A model generated the notes under the pieces. That model did not search any database. It was not told the origin of the DNA and saw nothing but the letters and a program-made list of their open reading frames with translations. This document shows, one piece after another, positions 13,550 to 19,979 of a stretch of DNA of 19,979 nucleotides. The stretch is from Methylobacteriaceae bacterium. GTDB taxonomy: Bacteria > Pseudomonadota > Alphaproteobacteria > Rhizobiales > Beijerinckiaceae. A program made the translations under genes and the position numbers. The stretch spans positions 1-19,979 of the forward strand of contig JAISTL010000059.1 in assembly GCA_031272615.1 (NCBI GenBank), in the 5' to 3' direction. Position 1 is the stretch's first letter. Each line of letters begins with the position of its first letter.

Positions 13550-15145
13550 ATGCGCCCTGTCGTGGTCATCGGCTTTCTCGGAACAACCCTCGACGCCGGT
13601 CGTTATGAAAAACGCTGGAATCGGTGGCGTCCGACGGTGGCCCTGTGCCGGCAGCCCGGTTTGCCGGTGGACAGACTGGAGCTTCTGCTCGATGAACAAT
13701 ACGCGCCCATGGCGGAAACCGTTGTCAACGACATCAGGGTGGTTTCCCCTTACACCCTGGTTGTTCCCCGCTTCGTGAAACTGGCGGATCCGTGGGATTT
13801 CGAGGAAATGTACGCCGCCCTTCACGATTTCGTGCGCGACTACCCGTTCGATCCGGAGAAGGAGGAGTATCTGGTCAACATCACCACCGGCACCCATGTG
13901 GCGCAGATTTGCTGGTTTTTGTTGACGGAAGCCCATGACATTCCCGGGAAAATCCTGCAACTCTCGCCGCCTGCCGCCGGTTCGGGGGATACCGCCGGCA
14001 GCCACGCGGTCATCGACCTCGATTTGTCGCGTTATGACCGCATCGCCAACCGGTTCCAGGCGGAACAGAGGGAAGCCGCATCGTTTCTGAAGTCGGGCAT
14101 CGATACGAGAAACGACATGTTCAACCGCCTGATCGACCATATCGAACGGGTGGCGGTTCGCTCGTCGGCGCCGATTCTGCTCACCGGACCGACGGGAGCG
14201 GGAAAATCCCAGCTGGCGCGGCGTATCTACGATCTCAAGAAGCTGCGCTACCAGGTGAGCGGGCCGTTTGTCGAAGTGAATTGCGCCACGCTGCGCGGCG
14301 ATACCGCCATGTCCACCCTGTTCGGGCATGTCAGGGGCGCCTTTACCGGGGCGCAGGCGGATCGTCCCGGCCTGTTGAAAACGGCGGAAAAGGGCGTGCT
14401 GTTTCTGGATGAAATCGGTGAGCTGGGCCCGGATGAGCAGGCGATGATTCTGCGCGCGGTGGAGGACAAGTGCTTTTTGCCGCTGGGCTCCGACCGGGAG
14501 GTGAAAAGCGATTTCCATCTCATCGCCGGCACCAACCGTGATTTGGGCGAGGCGGTGCGAAAGGGGACGTTCCGGGAGGATTTGTTCGCGCGCCTCAATT
14601 TGTGGTTTTTCAACCTGCCGGGGCTCCGGCACCGGCGGGAGGACATCGCTCCGAACATCGACTACGAGTGTCAGCGCTTTGCCGAACGGGAAGGGCAAAG
14701 GGTTTCGTTCAACCGGGAGGCGAAGGAGCGCTATCTGGCGTTTGCGCTTTCGGAAGAGGCGGTATGGAGCGCCAATTTCCGGGATTTGAGCGCGTCGATC
14801 ACCAGAATGGCGATCCTCGCGACGAATGCCCGCATCAACCTGGAAAACGTCGAGGAAGAGATATCGCGCCTCAGGGATCTGTGGCGGGCAAAACCATCGC
14901 TGACGTCGGATGAGGCCGTGCTGGATCAGGTGTTGGGTACAGAGCGCGCGGCGCAGCTGGACCTGTTCGACAAGACGCAACTGGCCGCGGTGGTGCGAAT
15001 CTGCCGGGACGCTTCGTCTTTGAGCGCCGCCGGGCGCATTCTCTTCGCCGTTTCCCGCACGCGCAAGACCTCGGGCAACGATGCCGACCGTCTCAAGAAA
15101 TACCTTGCCCGCTTCGACCTCGACTGGAAAGACGTGCACGGGTGA
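13550..15145 (+). CDS. rtcR: Sigma-54-dependent transcriptional activator RtcR
   Basis: Bacterial enhancer-binding protein that activates RNA-repair operons with sigma-54 RNA polymerase. The 531-residue length is typical. The N-terminal sensor (about 1-180) is the RtcR domain, a CARF-like fold: it opens RPVVVIGFLGTTLDAG and contains VNITTGTHVAQICWFLLTEA. It is thought to sense damaged RNA ends or tRNA fragments. The AAA+ domain has Walker A GPTGAGKS (213-220), the sigma-54 contact loop GAFTGA (263-268) and Walker B LFLDE (D287, E288). The C-terminus (about 470-531) should hold the DNA-binding helices. AGGA lies about 8 bases before the ATG. It is divergent from rsr, and the shared 214-bp region holds both promoters and a candidate binding site. 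In enterobacteria it sits beside rsr, yrl RNAs and rtcBA; here rtcBA is not in the window. Confidence 0.96.
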   Translation: MRPVVVIGFLGTTLDAGRYEKRWNRWRPTVALCRQPGLPVDRLELLLDEQYAPMAETVVNDIRVVSPYTLVVPRFVKLADPWDFEEMYAALHDFVRDYPFDPEKEEYLVNITTGTHVAQICWFLLTEAHDIPGKILQLSPPAAGSGDTAGSHAVIDLDLSRYDRIANRFQAEQREAASFLKSGIDTRNDMFNRLIDHIERVAVRSSAPILLTGPTGAGKSQLARRIYDLKKLRYQVSGPFVEVNCATLRGDTAMSTLFGHVRGAFTGAQADRPGLLKTAEKGVLFLDEIGELGPDEQAMILRAVEDKCFLPLGSDREVKSDFHLIAGTNRDLGEAVRKGTFREDLFARLNLWFFNLPGLRHRREDIAPNIDYECQRFAEREGQRVSFNREAKERYLAFALSEEAVWSANFRDLSASITRMAILATNARINLENVEEEISRLRDLWRAKPSLTSDEAVLDQVLGTERAAQLDLFDKTQLAAVVRICRDASSLSAAGRILFAVSRTRKTSGNDADRLKKYLARFDLDWKDVHG

Positions 15146-15543
15146 CCGCGGCTGAGGGATCCGTTGGAATAACCGGCCATTCGCCGGATGGACCGGGCCG
15201 CTTCACCCACCGACAACCGTTCTGTCCGGGTGAACGGGAAAAACGGCATTGAAATGCGAATCCGCGAATTTCACAGTTTTCTGCCCGAATTTTGCAGATT
15301 TGGCGCGTTTTTCACTGCAAAATTCCCGATTGACCGGCAAAAAACCGGCAAAATACTACGATTTCTCCAATCCTGCGACAATCTTGCACAAAGGCCGTCC
15401 CTTGCGGCCGCGGCCCGCAGCCCATAAGCTGACCGTCGATGCCGCGGAAAAGGCCGCGGCGTCTGACGGGTCTGTTGTTCACGACGCCGTATGACGCGGA
15501 AAAGGAGCGCGGCCGTCGATATAATATGGAGGAGAGGAAGTAC
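15146..15543. other. 398-bp intergenic region between rtcR and glpQ
   Basis: No convincing gene. It holds a stem TTCACCC/GGGTGAA at 15202-15234 with an inner GACA/TGTC, shortly after rtcR but without a T run. A direct repeat CCGGCAAAA lies at 15334 and 15345. A nested hairpin sits at 15433-15469. A TATAAT at 15520-15525 lies just before the glpQ ribosome site but has no good -35. The middle (15250-15390) is more AT-rich than its surroundings. Confidence 0.5.
15433..15469 (+). other. Nested hairpin upstream of glpQ
   Basis: GCCGCGG (15441-15447) pairs with CCGCGGC (15454-15460) around AAAAGG, and outside this CCGTC (15433-15437) pairs with GACGG (15465-15469). No T run follows at once, so it is a structured leader element or a dyad rather than a terminator. 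Confidence 0.4.
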
Positions 15544-16578
15544 ATGATGAAAAAAACAGTTCTCGCTGCGATACTATTGAGTTGCATTCCCGCACTCGCC
15601 CTGGCGCAGGATTACCGGCCGGGCGTTGCGGCACACCGCGGAGCCAGCGCCTATCTGCCGGAACACACCCTGGAAGCCAAGGCCATGGCCTATGCCATGG
15701 GTGTGGACTATATCGAGCAGGATCTGGTGCTGACCAAGGATGACGTGCTGGTGGTGCTCCATGACCACAGCCTGGAAACGACTACCGACGTGGCCAAGAA
15801 GTTCCCCGGCCGCAACCGGGCCGACGGCAGTTATTATGCCATTGACTTCACCCTTGCGGAAATCAAGAGCCTCATCGTCACCGAGCGGTTTGACGCCAAA
15901 ACCGGCGAAGCCGTTTTCAAGGGGCGTTTCCCGGTGAGTTTCGACATCGACTACCGTGTTCCGACCTTCGAGGAGGAACTGCAGCAGGTTCAAGGGCTGA
16001 ACAAGGCCACCGGCAACGATATCGGCATCTATGTCGAGGTGAAGGAACCGGCGTTCCATGACCGTGAAGGCAAGCCGATCATGAAGGCCGTCATCGATAT
16101 GCTGACGAAGTACGGCTATAACAAGAAGGACTCAAACTGCATCCTGCAGATTTTTGATTATCCGGCTGTCAAGCAATCCCGTGAACTGGGCTGGGTCGGC
16201 CCGCTGGCCATGCTGGTGGACGGCGACGGGCAGCTGCTCACGGACGACAAAGATGTTCACAAGTTCCTTCTCACCCCCGAAGGCATCAAGGAAGTCAGCC
16301 AGGTTGCCGACATTTACGCGCCCTGGTTCGGCCATCTGGCTGAAGCCAAGGCGGACGGCAGCGGCTATACCATTCCGGAAGAGCGCATCAAGGCGGTGCG
16401 CGACACCGGCATGAAGCTGCATTCCTGGACCTATCGCGCCGACGCTCTGCCCAAGGGCTTCAAGAGCGAGGATGAGGTCATGGATTTCCTGTTCAAGACC
16501 ATCAAGGTTGACGGCATGTTCAGCGACCACGCGGATCATCTGATTGTCTACCTGAAAAAGAACGGCTTACGCGATTAA
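15544..16578 (+). CDS. glpQ: Periplasmic glycerophosphodiester phosphodiesterase
   Basis: Hydrolyses glycerophosphodiesters from phospholipid turnover to glycerol-3-phosphate and an alcohol in the periplasm. The start at 15544 (MMKKTVLAAILLSCIP) follows GGAGGAGAGGAAG. The upstream frame from 15439 is arginine-rich and not protein-like. A Sec signal ends ALALA before QDYRPG, so cleavage is expected after residue 21. The protein has 344 residues. GDPD catalytic residues are visible: H31-R32 in HRGASAYLPEHT, E58 and D60 in YIEQDLVLTKDD (metal ligands), and H73 in VVLHDHS. The long insert and the C-terminal GMFSDHADH segment match the GlpQ type rather than cytoplasmic UgpQ. A strong terminator follows, so this is a single-gene unit. 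Confidence 0.95.
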   Translation: MMKKTVLAAILLSCIPALALAQDYRPGVAAHRGASAYLPEHTLEAKAMAYAMGVDYIEQDLVLTKDDVLVVLHDHSLETTTDVAKKFPGRNRADGSYYAIDFTLAEIKSLIVTERFDAKTGEAVFKGRFPVSFDIDYRVPTFEEELQQVQGLNKATGNDIGIYVEVKEPAFHDREGKPIMKAVIDMLTKYGYNKKDSNCILQIFDYPAVKQSRELGWVGPLAMLVDGDGQLLTDDKDVHKFLLTPEGIKEVSQVADIYAPWFGHLAEAKADGSGYTIPEERIKAVRDTGMKLHSWTYRADALPKGFKSEDEVMDFLFKTIKVDGMFSDHADHLIVYLKKNGLRD

Positions 16579-16610
16579 TCCGGGCGTGAGCGAAACGTCG
16601 GACGAAGGCC

Positions 16611-16645
16611 CCCTCCGCCCTGTCACCGGGGCGGAGGGTTTTTTT
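16611..16645 (+). terminator. Rho-independent terminator after glpQ
   Basis: A perfect 10-bp stem, CCCTCCGCCC with GGGCGGAGGG, around an 8-base loop, followed by seven T. It lies 32 bases after the glpQ stop. Confidence 0.95.
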
Positions 16646-16689
16646 GCGTTAACGTAATATCCAAAAAAAGCCCGCTTGAATCGTTCCGG

Positions 16690-16707
16690 TTCTTTTCAAA
16701 AAAAGAA
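16690..16707. repeat. AT-rich inverted repeat before the membrane-protein gene
   Basis: TTCTTTT and AAAAGAA flank CAAA, and the pairing extends outward to GGTT/AACC with one bulge. It lies about 55 bases before the start of the polytopic membrane protein gene. It may be an operator. No clear promoter could be placed around it. Confidence 0.35.
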
Positions 16708-16761
16708 ACCTCTGCTAACAAAGGGTATTTTGTTGTTCGCCGTGAGGAAGCCGGAGCGAAA

Positions 16762-18033
16762 ATGGAAACCATTGAGAGAAACAGCCTGAGAAGTCAAAGG
16801 CAGGCAAGAGCCGCGACTCTCATAAAACCCAAAGAAGGTCTCGGTTTTTGGGCGGTGCCGATGGCGATTCTGGTGCTGCTGGCCTACATCGTCGCCATGT
16901 ATGTCGGTTTCCGTCTGCCGAACTTATGGAGCGCCAACTATTATCTGCCCAGTTTCCAGGAGGGTTTCTACCGGCGCGGTCTGGTCGGCGCGCTGATGTA
17001 TTATCTCGGCGACATGCGGTTTGACTACTATGTCACCATGTACATCAGTTTCGCTCTTTTTGGACTTGTCGCCATCCTGGTTTTCTTCAAGGTTCTGAAG
17101 AACGGGCATATTGCCTGGATTTTCACGCTGTTCCTGCTGTCGCCCTATGGCGGCTACGCGTTCCACACCATCGGCTATATCGATTATCTGCTGATGTTGC
17201 TGCTGTTTCTGGCCGTCGCCATCAATAACCGGATTGTCGGCATCATTCTGCTCACCGTGTCTCTGTTCATTCATGAACAGACCGTCTTCACGACCATTCC
17301 CGCCTATTTCGCCTATCGCCTGTATCGGGGTGACCGCCTGTTCAGCCTGGTGCCCTACGCATTCATAATGCTGGCGATTATCGGGGCCTTTTCAATCTAC
17401 TGTCAGGAAATCCCCGGGGAAACCATCGGCGCGTTCATGGACAAGGTGAGGCAGAAGATCAATTATCCCTTCCGGGATGATTTCTATTGGCATTTCCCGG
17501 AAACATTTTCAGTGAAAACGGCCCGCCTCGATCGGTATTACAACCTGGTCGACGCCCACAACATCGCCTACCTGATTCCCTTGGCGGCGGTGGTCGGTTA
17601 TCTGTTTTCGTCCAGGGGCGATACGCCGGCCGAACAGGTGTTCATGGCGGCCGTCGGTATTTTCGCCTGCGCCGCGCCGCTGCTGATGGGAGCGCTGGCA
17701 TGGGATTGTTCCCGTTGGGAGTTCCTGTCGGCATGTTTCGCCATGATGATGATCTATTATGCCCGCGACATTGTGAGCTGGAGGGAATCGCTGGTCTGTA
17801 CCCTGGCGATGCTGAGCATCATTCCGTTGACGGAGTTGTTCTATTTTGACGATTATCGGCCGCGTCAGGTAATCTATCGCGAAATTCCGAAGCCGGAAAC
17901 GCCGTGGGAATACAAATACGCGATCAATAAGCAGGAAATTGAGGATTTCTTCACCAGAGAACTGTTTGTGGAAGCATCCAAGAAGCCGTGTGCCCAGCGT
18001 ATCGATCAAAAAACCGATTGTCTCGGCCGCTGA
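16762..18033 (+). CDS. Polytopic membrane protein of unknown function, about ten TM segments
   Basis: A protein of 423 residues with roughly ten hydrophobic helices: about 29-50, 92-111, 117-135, 139-153, 157-172, 196-213, 269-283, 292-311, 319-334 and 343-358. Between the first two is a conserved-looking extracytoplasmic or interfacial motif, FQEGFYRRGLVG (65-76). Other polar spots within the membrane region are HEQ (171-173) and WDCSRWE (314-320). These features recall EpsG-like or GT-C-type envelope polysaccharide proteins, but I cannot assign a family. The N-terminal 28 residues are basic and cytoplasmic; the C-terminal 65 residues are soluble. GGAG lies 5 bases before the ATG. It stands alone between the glpQ terminator and lepA, 85 bp before the latter. 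Confidence 0.85.
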   Translation: METIERNSLRSQRQARAATLIKPKEGLGFWAVPMAILVLLAYIVAMYVGFRLPNLWSANYYLPSFQEGFYRRGLVGALMYYLGDMRFDYYVTMYISFALFGLVAILVFFKVLKNGHIAWIFTLFLLSPYGGYAFHTIGYIDYLLMLLLFLAVAINNRIVGIILLTVSLFIHEQTVFTTIPAYFAYRLYRGDRLFSLVPYAFIMLAIIGAFSIYCQEIPGETIGAFMDKVRQKINYPFRDDFYWHFPETFSVKTARLDRYYNLVDAHNIAYLIPLAAVVGYLFSSRGDTPAEQVFMAAVGIFACAAPLLMGALAWDCSRWEFLSACFAMMMIYYARDIVSWRESLVCTLAMLSIIPLTELFYFDDYRPRQVIYREIPKPETPWEYKYAINKQEIEDFFTRELFVEASKKPCAQRIDQKTDCLGR

Positions 18034-18118
18034 GCATGTCCGTACAAACCGCCTTGCGTTTGGGGAGGTTTAAGGGTAGGAACGCCGAACAATCACCCGT
18101 TTCCATCAACGTGAGCCG

Positions 18119-19924
18119 ATGACCGCGCATTCCGTTTCCAATATCCGCAACTTCGCCATCATCGCCCATATCGACCACGGCAAGTCTACTCTCGCCGACC
18201 GACTGATTCAGATTACCGGCGCCATCCCCGAGCGTGAGATGACCGAGCAGGTTCTCGATAACATGGATATCGAGAAGGAGCGCGGCATTACCATCAAGGC
18301 GCAGACCGTCCGTCTCGAATACACGGCGAAGGATGGTCTCGCCTATATCCTCAACCTGATGGATACCCCGGGACACGTGGATTTCGCCTATGAGGTGTCG
18401 CGTTCATTGGCAGCCTGTGAAGGCTCGGTGCTGGTTGTCGACGCGTCCCAGGGCGTGGAAGCGCAGACCCTCGCCAATGTCTATCAGGCCATCGAGGCCA
18501 ATCACGAAATCGTGCCGGTGCTCAACAAAGTGGACCTGCCGGCGGCCGAACCGGAACGGGTGCGGGAGCAGATTGAGGAAGTCATCGGCATTTCCGCCGC
18601 CGATGCCGTGGAAATTTCGGCCAAAACCGGCCTCAACATCGAGGGTGTGCTGGAGGCCATCGTCCTGCGGCTGCCGGCGCCCGAAGGCGATGAAACCGCG
18701 CCGCTGAAGGCGCTGCTGGTGGATTCCTGGTATGACGCCTATCTCGGCGTTGTCGTGCTGGTGCGCATTTTCGACGGCGTTCTGAAAAAGGGCATGCAGA
18801 TTCGCATGATGGACACCGGCGCCGTATATGGCGTCGACCGTGTCGGTGTGTTCCGTCCCAAGATGACCGACATCGACCGCCTCGGCCCCGGGGAAATCGG
18901 TTTTCTCACCGCCTCCATCAAGGAAGTGGCGGACACCCGGGTCGGCGATACCATCACCGAAGACCGGAAGCCCACGGCCAAACCGCTGCCCGGTTTCAAA
19001 CCGGCCCAACCGGTGGTGTTCTGCGGATTGTTCCCGGTGGATGCCGCCGATTTTGAAAACCTGCGCAACGCGCTGGGCAAGCTGCGCCTCAACGACGCCA
19101 GTTTCTCATGGGAAATGGAAACCTCAGCGGCTCTCGGCTTCGGGTTCCGCTGCGGCTTTCTCGGCCTGCTGCATCTGGAAATCATCCAGGAACGCCTGTC
19201 GCGGGAATTCAATCTGGACCTCATTTCCACCGCCCCCAGCGTCATCTATCACATCCGCCTCACCAACGGCGAGGTGCTGGACCTGCACAACCCGGCGGAC
19301 ATGCCCGACGCCATGAAAATCGCCGCCATCGAGGAACCGTGGATCCGGGCGACAATCATGACGCCCGACGACTATCTCGGCGCGGTGCTGAAGCTGTGTC
19401 AGGATCGCCGCGGCGTCCAGGTGGACCTCAACTATGTCGGCGCCCGCGCCATGGTCACCTATGATCTGCCGCTCAACGAAGTGGTGTTCGACTTCTACGA
19501 CCGGCTGAAATCCGTGTCCAAAGGCTATGCCTCCTTTGATTACCACCTCTCGGATTACCGCGAGGGCGACCTGGTGAAAATGCAGATTCTCGTCAACGGC
19601 GAGGCGGTGGATGCCCTGTCGATGCTGGTGCACCGCTCGCGGGCGGAATCGCGCGGGCGCGCCATGTGCGAAAAGCTGAAGGAGCTCATCCCTCAGCACC
19701 TGTTCCAGATTCCCATCCAGGCGGCGGTGGGCGGGCGCATCATCGCCCGGGAAACCATCCGGGCGCTGCGCAAGGATGTCACCGCCAAGTGTTACGGCGG
19801 CGACATCACCCGCAAGCGCAAACTGCTGGATAAGCAGAAGGAAGGCAAAAAACGCATGCGCCAGTTCGGCACCGTCGAAATCCCGCAGGAGGCCTTCATC
19901 GCCGCGTTGAAAATGGATGACTGA
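18119..19924 (+). CDS. lepA: Elongation factor 4 (LepA), back-translocating GTPase
   Basis: Ribosome-bound GTPase that acts in translation initiation/elongation quality control. It has 601 residues, the family norm. GTPase motifs: AHIDHGKST (P-loop, about 15-23), switch I with [22 protein letters not shown], and [13 protein letters not shown]. LepA-specific segments follow: [23 protein letters not shown], the domain V region, and the unique C-terminal domain ending [37 protein letters not shown]. The ATG at 18119 gives the usual short N-terminus before [10 protein letters not shown]. Its stop is only 6 bases from the stop of a convergent gene. Elsewhere lepA often precedes signal peptidase lepB; here that partner does not follow. 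Confidence 0.98.
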   Translation: MTAHSVSNIRNFAIIAHIDHGKSTLADRLIQITGAIPEREMTEQVLDNMDIEKERGITIKAQTVRLEYTAKDGLAYILNLMDTPGHVDFAYEVSRSLAACEGSVLVVDASQGVEAQTLANVYQAIEANHEIVPVLNKVDLPAAEPERVREQIEEVIGISAADAVEISAKTGLNIEGVLEAIVLRLPAPEGDETAPLKALLVDSWYDAYLGVVVLVRIFDGVLKKGMQIRMMDTGAVYGVDRVGVFRPKMTDIDRLGPGEIGFLTASIKEVADTRVGDTITEDRKPTAKPLPGFKPAQPVVFCGLFPVDAADFENLRNALGKLRLNDASFSWEMETSAALGFGFRCGFLGLLHLEIIQERLSREFNLDLISTAPSVIYHIRLTNGEVLDLHNPADMPDAMKIAAIEEPWIRATIMTPDDYLGAVLKLCQDRRGVQVDLNYVGARAMVTYDLPLNEVVFDFYDRLKSVSKGYASFDYHLSDYREGDLVKMQILVNGEAVDALSMLVHRSRAESRGRAMCEKLKELIPQHLFQIPIQAAVGGRIIARETIRALRKDVTAKCYGGDITRKRKLLDKQKEGKKRMRQFGTVEIPQEAFIAALKMDD

Positions 19925-19930
19925 CCCGGG

Positions 19931-19979
19931 TTATCCGGCGAATTGCCGCAGCAGATTGTCCAACACCTCACGGCAGTCG
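19931..19979 (-). CDS. C-terminal end of an unidentified convergent gene
   Basis: Reading leftward from the window edge, one frame gives ...DCREVLDNLLRQFAG followed by TAA at 19931-19933. Fifteen sense codons without a stop, a helix-like sequence and a tail-to-tail position with lepA suggest a real gene end. Too little is visible to name it. Confidence 0.4.
   Translation of the reverse strand, partial: DCREVLDNLLRQFAG

Noticed and set aside
13535..15139. 534-residue minus-strand ORF
   Set aside because: Antisense shadow of rtcR in GC-rich DNA; rich in Arg, His and Gln with no family motif, whereas rtcR has all its motifs.

Overview
This roughly 20-kb, GC-rich window is chromosomal DNA from a proteobacterium. 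The gene content (QueG-like Fe-S protein, M48 lipoprotein with a LysM-like tail, acetolactate synthase operon with a leader peptide, glpQ-lepA side) suggests an alphaproteobacterium, but that placement is inference. Genes are densely packed on both strands. Most are housekeeping genes: branched-chain amino acid synthesis, the two translational GTPases TypA and LepA, a periplasmic phosphodiesterase, and envelope proteins.

Layout. Positions 1-515 (-) hold a DUF4274-like protein cut by the window edge. Positions 619-3234 (-) hold the acetolactate synthase operon: promoter, 17-codon leader peptide with a Leu-Ile-Ile-Val run, nested hairpins, terminator, then large and small subunits. This is a textbook attenuator. 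Positions 3350-4132 (-) encode a short QueG-related double [4Fe-4S] protein. Positions 4336-6604 (+) hold a lipoprotein, a nitrilase and a small membrane protein. Positions 6679-8846 (-) hold a secreted protein and an M48 metalloprotease lipoprotein. Positions 8973-10790 (-) encode TypA.

The standout is 11024-15145, a Ro60/Y-RNA locus. RtcR, a sigma-54 activator with an RtcR sensor domain, is divergent from rsr, the Ro60 ortholog (TROVE plus vWA domains). A near-perfect -24/-12 sigma-54 promoter precedes rsr, and an inverted repeat that could be the RtcR site overlaps the rtcR promoter about 115 bp upstream. Downstream of rsr, on the same strand, is an array of six structured RNAs in three alternating A/B pairs. 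Each A RNA is closed by a conserved stem with compensatory changes. A1 and A2 carry a tRNA-like module in circularly permuted order (T arm, capped acceptor-like hairpin, D arm), as known for bacterial YrlA RNAs. The B RNAs share the same 5' motif but lack the tRNA mimic. A to B spacers are exactly 15 nt in all three pairs. A3 has lost its D arm, and rsr carries a one-base frameshift. No rtcA or rtcB is present in the window, so here RtcR appears to control Ro60 and its RNAs rather than the ligase/cyclase pair.

Positions 15544-16578 (+) encode GlpQ, with a strong terminator after it. Positions 16762-18033 (+) encode a large polytopic membrane protein of unknown function. Positions 18119-19924 (+) encode LepA. 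The last 49 bases hold the C-terminal codons of a convergent gene.
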